Part shown: one piece after another, positions 32,112 to 44,058 of the stretch | Position numbering within the stretch: position 1 is the stretch's first letter | Layout: the number at the start of each line of letters is the position of its first letter | Assembly (NCBI GenBank): GCA_029876055.1 | Contig: CM056878.1 | Coordinates: 2,914,001-2,978,000 of the forward strand | DNA: 64,000 bases | Direction: 5' to 3' | Source: Madurella fahalii | Taxonomy: Eukaryota > Ascomycota > Sordariomycetes > Sordariales | Position numbers and translations under genes: made by a program | Notes under the pieces: model-generated | Told to the model about the DNA's origin: nothing | What the model saw: the letters and a program-made list of their open reading frames with translations, nothing else | The model's database searches: none

Positions 32112-35100
32112 GGGATGGATGCCTTCTCTTGGTCAGGAGTTGAGGCTGCTGCTGCGCCTACGGCCGCGGCGGCGTCGTTGGCGACAGCGACCAGGCCGGT
32201 TCCGTCTCCCCTCCCCCTCCCCCACTCCTTCTAAGTGTATTGCTGTTGCTGTGGTCGTGAGTCGTGATATCACCCGTCCTTGGTGTGTTTTCCTCCAGCA
32301 TGACATGCCCGGCCTCGGCGCACCTTCCAGTAGAATCCTCCTCCCCCGCCCACGACGCTCGGCAAGAGGGAACGGAGGGATACCACCTGGCTTTGCGAGG
32401 TGGCTTCCACGCCACAAGAAAGGCCCGAGACAAAACCGGCGCCTGACGGTGATTTCCGTCCCTTCAGCTCTCACCTCACCATGCGAGCCAAGTCCGCAAA
32501 AGGCAAAGCAGCGGCAGAGATTGCCAAGGCGGCAGAGCTTATCATATAAAAAATACCAAGGTCGCTGGGAGCAGGGGAAATGGCTGTAAAAGGGGGAAAC
32601 GTCTCTGCAAAGAGGTCAAGGGCTGGAATGTGTAGTGCGTGCGCTGTGTTATGCAGAAGCCACACAAACAGCTCCCGAGCACCCTGGGGTTCGGGTTCGG
32701 GTTCCAGGGCCGACGGCCGCAAGAGGGAATGCAAAAAGCGTAACAAGAGGTGTTATGTAACGAGCGGAACGCGACGAGCTGACGCTATGAATAGAGCGGA
32801 AAGTGGGCAGGCAACGCGGCGGCGTAGTCTGCAAGGTACCCAGACTGGCTGACTGTCCCGAGGGGGGAAAGAAGGCGACGACGATGAAGAAGGGGACGGC
32901 GTGAGTGGAAAGCGGCAGTGGTGCCAATTATGAATGACTCCTTGGCGACAGTTGAGGGGCTGAAAGCCACTCTGGGGTCCCCAGCCCGTCAGCGCTGGGC
33001 TTGAAAGGCACCCAGATCCCTGGAGCGCCCGTGCCAACTGCCAAGGTGCTGTTTTCGCTTGGATACCTCCCCGTACCTACTACGGAGTGTGTGAATGCGA
33101 AGTACAGTACTACTTGTGTATGCATCTCCCCACGGCGCCCGTTAATTTACAGCCAGGTTAGCGCAGCCTAGGCGCCCTGGTGCCCTGCTGGTGCCCTGCC
33201 TAGCACGGAACACGGAGCACGGAACACGGCGCAACCTGTCGGCAACGGCGGGACCGCTTTCGTCGGCGGCAGTTCGTCTCTCTTTTTACCCGACTGGATG
33301 TTGCACCGCCAGCCAGCAATTGCGAGCCCTTCTCGCCCATAAAGATTTCATTTCGAACGGCGCCTCTCGGCTGCGGGCCCTCCTGTATGGCATATATTGC
33401 GAGCAACCATGTGGCTCGATCCTCTTCTGGGACCCACCGCGCCTCATCAGAGTGTGTCTGATACTTCCCAAAACGATCTGCCCTTCCCTCCCATCGACTG
33501 GGTTCTCCCGTCCCAACCGGGCCCCCACCCTGTCGGCCGATGGGCGCGCTGGGGTCGTGGCGGCCAATGAGGGGGCGCATCAGCGGCCTCGCAGTCCTTC
33601 CGCGCGTGCTGGGCTAGGCTGTTCCAGGTAGGTGGTTGAGGCGAACCTCTTGGGGGGTTTGGCTGTGCCGGTGTTCGCCAACGATAATAATTAGCGGACA
33701 GTACAATACCCTACACACAAGCACCGTATCATTGTAGTACAGTACACGAGCGACCGTCGCAAGCGGCTCCAAAATAAAAGTCACCCATCGCTCCCCCCTC
33801 CCCCCACCCCCCCCCGTTCTCAAATCCCGACTGTGTCATCTGTGCCAAACATTCGCGCCGCCGTCGGGCTGGGACCTGTGCCGCAACCCAGCAACTCTTA
33901 TTGTCCTACCCGTGCCTTTTTCTAGAAGGCAGGTAAAATGTTACAGTGTTGGGTCTTGCCGCACGGCGGCAGAAACCACGAGAGAGAACGAGCCGGCTCA
34001 GCGAGCTGAACTGGGCAGGTAACTTGGGATGGGATCGCAGCTGAAGGCAAACCCGCAGGTCCAATGGAACGACGTGCTCGGACGGGACGTCTGGCTTCCG
34101 CATCTCTCTTTTTTTTTCTGATTTTCCGATCCAACCATTCCTTCGACTTTCCATTTCTTCCCTTCTCGGCACCGGCGCCGTCATCTCCCTCGAGGCTGAA
34201 CGGTTGGTGGGGACCCAAGTGGGCCAGACCATCGTTTTTCCGTCATAGTGCCATGTTCGGTTCGGGAAGGTGGGAGCAGACTCGCCAGGTCGACGCGATC
34301 ATCGGCGCGCCCGGGATGAATCTCACGCTTGCCTTTTCCTTCTGTGAGCCGAGTGCCAACTGGCTGAAGCGTTTTTGAAAGTGGGTGATCGTCGCCAGAC
34401 AAGGAAGGCGACGAGGCCCAGCCAGTGCGCCGCTCGCATGAATTTTCTTATAATTCCCATTCTTTGCATTATAGGGCACCGGTGGAGAGGTGCTGCTGGG
34501 GCTTGTGGAATCCGACCAACAAAACACAGAACCGTCCGGGAGAGAGACGATGGCTCGCGGACTCAGCATTTTGTCTGACAATCCATAGCCATAGAGCTCG
34601 ACAGTTAATCCAAACCCACCGTTATATCCGAGGTAGCCATTCCGCCAGCCCAGTCCGAGGCCGGGACAAGTTGCGCTCCGAGCATCTCGAGCTTACGACA
34701 CTAGTCGTGCTATCCGCTCCCAGCCTCCGGTGGCGTCATGAAGAGCCGGGGCCGGAGTTTCGACGTACACTGCGTCGGCTCGGGCCCATGGACAACCGGC
34801 GATCGCCCACCTCTCCTTGGTGGCGCCGCCGGGAACCAATAATCGAATCTGCCACGTGAGAAGCATTATCGAACACAAGTGGTTCAACACACAGTACATA
34901 GTGACCACCACAAGTGATGGGGTTCGCTTCCAAGCGTCGAAGCATGGCTGGGCATTCTGGGCATTCTGGGGCAGCATCTGATACGGTGGAGCGCAAGGGT
35001 TGAGGCCGGGAAGTTGGCGATCGCGCGGGGCCGACCAGGGAGACGACCACTGATGTGACGGCCACGATGCGCCTCATCAGGCCCCGTCCTATGTAGCCAC

Positions 35101-35706
35101 TTGCCGGTCACAGAAACAATCATCAGGGCAGTACGCTAATCGTGTAGGTCGTCACATGTCTTCCCCCCCGGGGTACGCATAACATCCGTGCCCAACCGGC
35201 AGTGTCCCGATTCATCCCCGGGTGAGCCGACGAACGATGCTCTCAGAGCACACAGTGACCACTGACCATCCCAGTCCAAGTGGACGATCCACCCTGAAAC
35301 AAAATAACTCGCTCCACCATCCCCCCATCGTGCCTTCTCTTCTTGGAAGTTAAGAACGTCCCGAGGTCCACGTACCCGAGACACGAAGATAGACGTTATC
35401 AAAGGTAGCTAAGATGGGTGCGGTGACCTGTACTGTATACAAAGAAAAGAGAATTCTTTCTTTTTTACAACGTGATACCCAGCGTTGGAGTGTACCAATA
35501 TCGTCACGGTGTTATCCTGACACCCAACCTCTCGCGAGAGACGATAGGCAAGACGGCCGGAAGAGATCTCTTCTCTAGACTACCCATCTACCCGATAAGC
35601 GCCTTCCATCTGCGTGAGTGGGCGCGTGTGTGCGTGCTCAAGTTGTCTTATGTGTCTGCGGTACGACCTGCTGAGCCATGGTTGCGGGCACCGAAGGGAT
35701 TCTCAA

Positions 35707-35742
<36 letters not shown>

Positions 35743-36517
35743 ATAGGGAGGGACGCAAGAATAACCAGTCCGTCATCAGTCACCTGGACCGCCAGCAGAC
35801 GATGCCTGGTTGCGTGATATCAAAATGTATATACCATTACACATCATGTCTAACCGTAGCGAGTGCTATCTGTCTGACTGTCTGTATGACTGGTTTTGCC
35901 CGTCTGTCCGTCCAACAAATCTGTTCGTGCCACGTCCCCGTATTGTACAGCCAAAGTGCAGGGAGGCTTTTGTGTAGGGTTACCCCCATCCAGTGACCGG
36001 TGGGATCAAGCATACCTCATTTCCCGCTTCCCGTTCGTCGTGAGCCGTGGTGTACTTCTCTCCCTCCGCTTCATGGGTTGATGTACAGCTACCGAACCCC
36101 CGCCCCCCGAATCCCGTCTTTATAAAGATAATGACAGAAAAGAGCAACGGCTTTTGGGGGTTTGGGAGAGGGTCGAGGTAGCTGCGTTGAAACAAGCAAG
36201 TACATGAAAGACTCTCGCATCCAGCAGCAAAACAATCGCACAACCATGCCCATTTCGTGGACAGCATCTCCTCTCATCATTGAAAACAGAAAAACATCCA
36301 TAGTTCTTGGCCAGTTTTTCCTTTCCTAACTCATCATACCCCCGTTACTCCGTGATGCACTCGTGAATGCCCTTCCACCGCTCAAACCTCCCAGCCGTGA
36401 TGTCAAGATGAATAATTTGAAATGTCTGGAAGGCAGTCCCACTCACCACGGTAGCCGGCTCGGCCCCTTTGCGTGCGGTGTAGAGCGACAGTTCAGACCT
36501 TACCACTTGGCTGCCAA
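32112..36517. other. Long intergenic region, 4.4 kb
   Basis: The longest gene-free stretch. It begins with the PH gene promoter (C-rich on the minus strand). I see no coding segment; frames are short and conflict. Small repeats: CACGGA/ACACGG units near 33203-33230 and (GGCA)n at 35708-35742. The last 400 nt are probably 3' UTR of the NTF2-RRM gene. A non-coding transcript is possible but nothing in the sequence proves it. Confidence 0.5.
35708..35742. repeat. (GGCA)n microsatellite
   Basis: About eight perfect copies of the tetranucleotide CAGG/GGCA in a non-coding stretch, followed by a degenerate CAGATAGGGAGGG end. Confidence 0.95.
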
Positions 36518-38311
36518 CTAGGCAGTACCGGCCTGAGCAGCCCCCCGTCCGCGGGGGGCCCCGCCACGTCCCCTAGATTGGCCGGTAAAACCACCGCGGC
36601 CACCTTGGCTACCCGAACGGCTAGGCTCATACCCACCGCGGCTGCTGCGTCCGCCGGCGCCCCCCCGCGACGCGTTGTAGTTGGTACCCCCGTATGCGTT
36701 GGCCTTTGGCCGGCGCTGTTCCACCAGGATGTTCTCGCCGTTCACGGTGTGCGGGTTGGCGGCAACAGCGGCGTTGTATCCAGCCTGGGTCTTGAATTCG
36801 ACGAACGCACAGTTCTGAGGGGGTTAGCGAGGCAACCTGGGATTTGCGTCTTGGAACTCATACCTTTTGACGGTTGATGTCGAAATAGGCCAGCTCGCCA
36901 AAGGCTGAGAGCGTGGCCTTTAGTTCATCATCCTTCACCTTGTCCGTGACGTACTTGATGTAGGCCATGGTGCCCTCCTTCTCGGGCGGCGCCGCCGACG
37001 CGGCTTGCGCACGACTCTGCCGCTTGGTTTCGGCGGTCTGCCACTCACTGCCTTGGTCCTTCGTGGGGGCGGCAGCCGGGGCGGCAGCAGGGGCGTTTTC
37101 GGGCTGCTGTGCGGGAGGTGCAGCTTGCTGGGTAGCCGCAGGGACAGGGGCACGTGGCTGAACGGCAGCGGGGGGGGTGGCGGCCTTGGGAATGGGGACG
37201 ACCGGCCGGGGTGCACCGGCAGCTGCGGCCACCCGACTTGCCCAAGACATTGGCTTCGGGGGCTCCTTAGGCTTCTCGGGCTGAACCGGAGGGGGGGTCG
37301 CAACACGGGCGGTGGTTTGAGCGACGGCGGGAGTGGGGTTAGGGTCCTTGGGTTCCTCAGGCTTCTTGACCTCTTCCTGGGCAATCTCTTCGACCGTCTT
37401 CTCTACATCACGCTGCGTCTGCGGCTGCGGCTGCGGCTGCTCCTGCTCCGGCTCCGTAGCTGCCGGTTCCTCAACCTCAGTAGCGGGTTCGGCGGCAGGC
37501 TCAGCTTCAACGGGGGCGGCGGAGGCGGCGGAGGCGGCAGGGGGCTCGACAGCAACCTCCTCCAGCTTCTGCGTAACGGCGACGCTATCCAACTCGGCAG
37601 ACTCCTTCTCAGAGATGGCTTCCTCAACAGCAAGAACCTCGGGCTTGGCTTCAGTCTCCACCACGGCGGAAGATTCGACAGGGGCGGCGGGCTCGGCAGC
37701 ACCCTCGACCGCCTCTTCCTGATCTTCGTCGATGTACCTCAGGATATCGTTGAGGACAAAATAGCCGGAGGGTTGTTCCGCGAGCACGAATGTCTGGACA
37801 AACTTCTTGGGTTCGTCACCCTTGTTCGCGATCTCGCCAATCACTTGGATGACGATGTTTTTTTCAGAGCCTTGAGAGTCGACATTGGAGATGCGGACTT
37901 TGCAGTCCTGGAAATCCATCTCCTTGATGCGCTCTTGGATGGCCTTAGGGGGGGGGGGGAGTCAGTACAGACAGTTGCAGGTATATCGGGAGATGCCACG
38001 ACTAACCTGTCTACCAACGGAAACAGGGACAATCTCAGCCTCGGGACCAGACACGAACTGGGACTTCTTGCTGTAGAATAGCTATCCAGGCGGTCAGTTC
38101 TATTCAATTACGGGCAATTTCTTCTGTGTGCCGGACTCACATGCAGCCTCTCAGGCGACTTGCTCAGAGTTGTGTAGTACTGCTCGACGAAGTACCAGCC
38201 GACCTCGTCCTTGGGGAGATTGCTCGTCGAGGTGTCCGCATTGGCCGGGGTCTCTGATGTCTGGGCCGGGGCGGCATACTCGAGGTGATTAACATTACCG
38301 TTTGTCGCCAT
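36518..38311 (-). CDS. NTF2-like and RRM protein (G3BP/Bre5/Nxt3 type)
   Basis: Predicted 540-aa RNA-binding cofactor. Exons 38311-38141, 38081-38007, 37943-36864 and 36814-36518 add up in frame; introns are 59, 63 and 49 nt. Residues about 33-160 form an NTF2-like domain (VGWYFVEQYYTTLSKSPERLH, LFYSKKSQFV, EGEIAN-like core, FVQTFVLAEQPSGYFVLNDI). The middle is Ala/Glu/Pro-rich and disordered. An RRM starts near residue 406 (GTMAYIKYVTDKVKDDELK) and is interrupted by intron 3 just before NCAFVEF; the C-terminus is an RGG box. This domain order is that of G3BP, S. pombe Nxt3 and yeast Bre5, cofactors of the Ubp3/USP10 deubiquitinase with roles in ribophagy and stress granules. The role is inferred from these relatives. 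Confidence 0.9.
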
Positions 38312-41300
38312 GATCGCCTAAAGTTGTGGTGGTGGAGGAGATGGCGGTTGTTCGAGGAGCTGTTGCCAAAACTCGGCGCGCGTGGAGAGGGTGCGTCGCC
38401 GAGACGGAACGGGCAGAGGAAGGGTATTTTATGGGGCTAGGAAGACAAAAGCAAGTTCAGTACCAACTCAGCGAGCCGCAGTTTTCTATGGACTAGGAGA
38501 AGCGTACGGTTCCGAGGCGTTGGTGCTGAGTTAGGGTAGAAAAGCACCGCGCACAGTCTGGAACGAGCGGGCCAGATCACGGTCGACGGAGGGCGCAAGA
38601 CGCACAGCCGGCAAGCTGGGGGGAATGGGTAACAGTTCGGGGGAAAGAGATGATCGCTTGAAAGACGACGTTATAACTTGCGTCGTCGATTTCCGCGTAC
38701 GGGGTGGAGGGGAAGGAACAGCTAGTTGTTGGGTGGCTTCCTTGGAGTCGCGAGAGTCGCCCACTGAGCAGAAAATTGATTTGGGTAAAGTTTCGGGCCG
38801 GCCCACAGCACCCCACGGAACTTGCCTTGGGCAAACCCCGGAGGTGGCCCGGGCTTCGGTTAACCTTTGGGCGCTTGCCACACTGCCACGGCAGCCAATT
38901 GTTCTCCCGTTTCGCGGAGCACAGATAGTCGCAGACGATGACTTCATTTGTTGCCTCAAGACCCAGACAGCAGCGTGCGATTGTTGCCTGTTACATAGAT
39001 AACTACGTAATCCGGTGTTTCAATGCGGGCACTGGAAAGCCGTCGTCGGTTTACAGCTTTATTATTACTACAGCTTGGCACACATGGAAAGGCAGCAGAC
39101 TACTTGGCTACCACGCGCACCGCGCATTGGGCCGGCCTTTTTGAGCTCCGACCCTGTCCCTGACGGACGCTCTGAGCATCGGCATTGCTGCGCATCCGGC
39201 GCGAGGGTACAGTACAGCACAAACCCGGGAGTCGAATCCACGGGCTGCAAGCCGTCGTGCAGGCTCCGTTAGTGGCATGTTCCCGTGCCGTCGGGGCATC
39301 GGCCGGGACTCGGCGATCGGCAGGCGATTGAGAGGTGTGGGCTTGATGACCGCAACGAGTTACGGATACTCGCCTCGATTTCGGATCCATGCATACGGAG
39401 CTGAAGACCGCTGATGAAGGATCCCACCCCACCTGTTGCAGTACCCGAGAGACCTAGCTTCTGCTTCGTCCAGCACAGTCCTGTCAACGGGACTCATTTT
39501 TGGACGTTCAAGGCGAGTTTATCTGGAAAAGCTTACGGCGGCGGTAGGGTGACCGACCGTCGATTGCTCATTCATCGCCAACATCGTCGCTCGAGTGTTG
39601 CCGCCCTCCTCATCCCGGGCCAGCGTTGCGTTTCAGTCGCCAAGTCAATCTTCGTCTGATGTCTCCAGGTCTGGAAATTGAGGAAAAACGCGCAGGGCTC
39701 TCCTTGGACTCGTCCCAAACTCTTTTGTAAGGTCAAACCTAATAGCAATAGCCCGTCGAAGCGAAGTTGGACCGATTGAAGTACACGCTCTAGAGGACCA
39801 GGTAGAACGGTATTTGTACACATACCTCCGTACATATCTGTTTTTGGCTCGGCCGATTAGTGGGAACAAGGAGCCCAAGCGCCTCGGCACCCCCTGGACG
39901 GGAGATCACCACGTCCCACCTGCCACTGGGTATCCCGAATCCCCTCTGTTCCCACATAGCGCCATGTCTGAGAAGGAGCCCGGCGAGCTGGCTCGAACGC
40001 TAAGCGATAACCGGGATCTCCCGCTGGTCTCCCCGGTTTTGGTAGATGTGGCAGAGGCAATGCAGAGTCCCGTTGGCATTGACTTTTTGGGTTGACAGCT
40101 TTGTGTGTCTATGTTCGAGGGTCTTAACCAAGCATGCTCCATCTTAACTCGGTTCCCTTCCCACTCCCAAATTAAAGGGCGGCGCAAGACACGGTCGAGG
40201 TAGGCTAGCCGTCCTCACTGCCAGGTTTGACTAGCACCTGGACAAGCTGCAACTGCCCGTACCCGGTATGCCGGGCGAGCGCCAATTGGCTGCTTTCGAT
40301 CATGGCGTTGTCAAGGGGCGGGCTATCGGGGGCCTGCTGCATCGCTTCGACGGCTGGACGTGTCAGTTGGGTTCAACGGAGAGATCTGTGTCTCCTAAGT
40401 ATGTGCTGGATGTACCACCATGGGATGCGGTGACAGAGTTCTCACTTGGCATGGGGGCCCCTGGGGCCATAGGTCTTCTGGGTCTGGGCTGGAGCCTTCG
40501 CAGAGCCAGGCTATCGACATATCCCTACGTTCACTAGGGCCGACATTGTACATATTCCGCCTAGTTGTGCTGCCTTAACACTGGACATCTTGGAGGAGGG
40601 GGCTTATCTAAAATCTCCTTTTCTCCCTTGTTCAAGTTGTATTTTATTACTTCCCGCCCCTTCGAAAACAGGGGGTCAGAGTGCCCCATGTTAAGAACTG
40701 GGCTGCTGATCGACGCCAAGGATTCTCGAGGATCGCAGAGCACCGACCATCACCGGCCCCCAACATCTCCCAAGGTTACATTCATCTCTCGAGCAAAACA
40801 GAACGAGCACGAATTGGCGGGGTAGGCGATTCGGAAATCCAACGGCGCCAGGGCGCGATGCCGTGAAGATGCCGGACTATTTTTGATTCCCGTGTGGGGG
40901 GGAGCACGCGATGACCCGGATCTAGGATTTGACAAAACCCTATTTCCCGGGCTGTTCTGGTGGCTCTGGCCGGGGGATTCCCTGGCCCATCATTTCCTCA
41001 TCACATTATATCATATCACGGCCGCCGCTGATCGTGGGTCCCTGCTGCTCTTTGTCTCAATGCGGATGCAATTCGGGCTCCCGGCCCTGCTGCAATACCG
41101 AAGGCGGCATTTTACAAATTACCTGAATTCCCAGTTCTCCTTCGCAGCAGTTTGGTATTGATAGTTGGCAGTCAGCGTAGTCCGGACTTCTGGGACCCGG
41201 AACTTGTCCCGAACCCAGCCGGACGACTTCCCGCCAGCTGAGCTTCCGGTTTCAGCAACCGGGTCGAACGCCTCCGCCTTTTTGGATCCTCACTCACTGG

Positions 41301-41596
41301 CTGGCTAACGCCGGTTGATGCTACGTTATCGTTCCACAGCGCTGCATAACATACCCGCTCCGTCCCAGAAGCGAATGCGACTTGCCGAATACGCAGGAAT
41401 GGGCTGGCGCCATTCGCTGCCATCTCTAATCCGTCGGCGATTTGGTTTCCTTGCTTGGTCAACGACTCAACCACCCCATCTTCTGTCTGAAGCATCACAG
41501 CCAACGAAGAGTACCCACGCGGGCGGGGTGTGATAGACGAGCTGAATACCCGTTCTGGCTTCAATTTACGTCCCCCGGCAGGTCGAAAACCCAACC
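38312..41596. other. Intergenic, 3.3 kb
   Basis: No supported gene on either strand. It holds the promoter of the NTF2-RRM gene at the left and that of the Zn2Cys6 gene at the right. I see no tRNA, transposon end or long repeat. Confidence 0.5.
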
Positions 41597-43494
41597 ATGG
41601 TGTATTGCGGCAAAGCATCACAAGGCTGCCAGAGCTGTCGGGCAAGACGGATCAAGGTAAGCTTTTGCCCAGAATGTCGGTTGCCGCCGCATCCCACGTG
41701 GCTTGGATCTCCGAGCCCCGTCCCGTGTCTATAAGTTGATGAGTTTGGCAATCCGTGTCCGAGGAAACAAATGCGCTGACGTCGGCTAGTGCGACAAAGT
41801 CCGCCCGCAATGCACGCAATGCATACGAGTTGGCAAGTCCTGTCCCGGGTACCGAGACCAGCTGTCGTTGATGTTCCGGGATGAGAGCACCAAAGTTATT
41901 CAGAAGGCGCATGCTCAATGGGGAGTGACGGAAGCGTCCGAGTTGGGAGAGCCATCTAGTTCTTCGCCCCCGGCAACCTCGCCTTCCGCGATTAGGGGTC
42001 GATCCTCAGTCTCTGGAGCAGCCACATCCCGGTCACAATATATAACGAGAGCTGGCCCGAAAAGTCCGCTTGGTGGACCGCCTGGACGGAGTTTGCCCAG
42101 GGAACTAAGTCCTACCACCGTCGACAAGGCGATTCAGTTCTACCTTGACCACTACGTCATAGGGCTGCCGGACGAGCCCAAAGCCGGCCAGGAGCTCCAG
42201 ACGCAAAGATGGGTGCATGCAGATGCAACCCGCGACATCATGGCGGCCGTGGGGTTGGCAGGTTTGTCGAACATCACTGGCGACAAACAAATGAACACGT
42301 TGGCGAGGCAGCACTACGGGTCTGCTCTGCAGAACATATCGTCTTCCATCCGGGACGTCGCGCGCCTCGATCTAGAAATCGTCCTTCGCTCCGTAGTGAT
42401 GATGGCCATGTTTGAGGTGAGTCCTCTAGCCGCGCGACGGCGCGCAGGCGGTTTGACTAATGTCTGGCTAGATCGTTCGTGGCAGAGATGAACCCGTCAG
42501 CACCGCCCGAACTCACATCATGGGCGGCGCTGCAATACTAAGCAGTTACCTTCCGCTATATGAGTCACCGGCTGAGGGACTCCGCGGTCTCCTGCAGCTG
42601 TGCTTTTCTATGGCGGCCTCCATCCAGGGCTCCCTACTGTATACCTCCCCGGAGCCAAATGTAATAATCCCCACCCAGGCAGGCTCCCACACGGGCGAGG
42701 GGACAATACCTGCGACCTTCTTCGACTGGGTCTCAATGAGTGCCAAAATGGTATCAGCCACGGACAAGCCATCGGCTGAGCTCATCGGCATCATCATACG
42801 GCTCGTTCAGCTGTCAGCCCTCGTCCGCAGCCATCCGCTCGTCGATGGGTGTCAAAAGACAGCCGACGTGATCCGCGACGCGCTGGAGCTCGAGAGAGAA
42901 CTCGATGCTTGGGAGCAGCGGCAGGAAGGCATCTGGAGTGCCAGGGAGGAACATATCGGCGGCGACTTCTTCCCTCCCGAGGCCGTCTTCCAAGGTTGCT
43001 ACCACGTGTACACGGATATGTACGTAGCTCGGGTATGGACCCACCTCCGCTGGAGCCGCATCATGGTCAACCAGATGCTCATTGAGAGTGTCGAGATGTT
43101 CCCCGTCAGCAGCTTGCCGCTGATCTCGAGGCCCCAACAGCAGCTCGCCCAGGATCACATCACACGCCTGGCGCGGGACACACTCGTCTCCGTTCCGTCT
43201 CACTACAGGCACCCTTACATTCAGCCGGTTCATTGCGATTACCTGGACAAGACCAAAGGCGGCGCCGGGATGGGGGCTGCCGGCATCCCCACCTTGTTAT
43301 TCGAACTCAAAGTCGCAAGCTGCGCGCCGGGCATCCCGCACCATTACCGGACGTGGGCTCTGCGCACCATCGAGACCGTCTGGAGGACCACTGGCATGTA
43401 CCAAGCGAAGGTATTGGCGGACATCGTTCGGAAGATGGTGGAGTATGGCTCGCCAAGGCAGCAGTCGCCGGCGAGCGCTTCAGACAGAAGCTGA
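41597..43494 (+). CDS. Zn2Cys6 fungal transcription factor
   Basis: Predicted 569-aa binuclear zinc cluster regulator. Exons 41597-41656, 41790-42416 and 42472-43494 keep frame. The DNA-binding cluster is complete after splicing: C11-x2-C14-x6-C21-x6-C28-x2-C31-x6-C38, starting MVYCGKASQGCQSCRARRIK. Intron 1 (133 nt) falls exactly between K20 and C21, a common intron place in this family. After the cluster come PGYRDQLSLMFRDES, a Ser-rich linker and the long helical regulatory region (fungal_trans_2 type) with DKAIQFYLDHYVIGLPDEP, WMHADATRD-like and PPEAVFQGCYHVYTDMYVARVW segments. No neighbour indicates a pathway: upstream is 3.3 kb of non-coding DNA and downstream is tafazzin on the other strand. 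Targets unknown. Confidence 0.92.
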
Positions 43495-44058
43495 ATCGAG
43501 ATTACGGCTGGGCCGAGGAACGTCATAAGTCATAGGACCAGTGACAGATCGTCGACGCGGCGTCGTATGCCCAAGTGCACAATGCACCATGGTTTACTTC
43601 CGCCAGCTAGCCGGCAAGGGAAACGGGTCGCATGCCAAGGAAAAGGGGCGAACGGTGGAGCCATCGTTGCTAACGGCTGCACGATTGGAGCATGATGGGC
43701 CTCAAAAAAGGTCTCTATGCTTTTGTGTGATATTATTATATTATATCTGCCTTGGGTGTGGTTGTATGCGAAGATACCTTCAGTGGGGAGTGGTTCATGG
43801 AGTTTTGGTTGTTTAACGGGTCATGATTAATATTATCCAAGTTTTACAGTCAGTCGGCCAGCGCGCCACTCTGCACAATCGCAAAGCCATGTTTTGATCA
43901 CCATCTATCCCACTTGCTGTATACGTCTGGTATACGTCGAGCAAAACAACACGCCAGTCTAATCACCTTTACGCTTAACACCCTTCATAAAAGGGCCCGG
44001 CCGCATCCAACCCACACCAACTCCTTCCCTCCCGCCGACAAGAATACCACCGCTATGC
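43495..44058. other. Convergent intergenic
   Basis: 564 nt between the stop codons of the Zn2Cys6 gene (+) and tafazzin (-); contains both 3' UTRs. AT-rich centre around 43.72-43.86 kb. No gene. Confidence 0.6.

Noticed and set aside
35708..35742. Short tandem repeat as a CRISPR array
   Set aside because: Four-base unit without spacers in a fungal genome; a simple microsatellite.
37005..38081. 358-codon plus-strand open frame
   Set aside because: Gly/Leu/Arg-rich shadow of the Ala/Glu/Pro-rich middle of the NTF2-RRM gene.
39220..39250. tRNA T-arm-like GTCGAATCC
   Set aside because: No pairing T-stem, no box A at the right distance and no acceptor stem.
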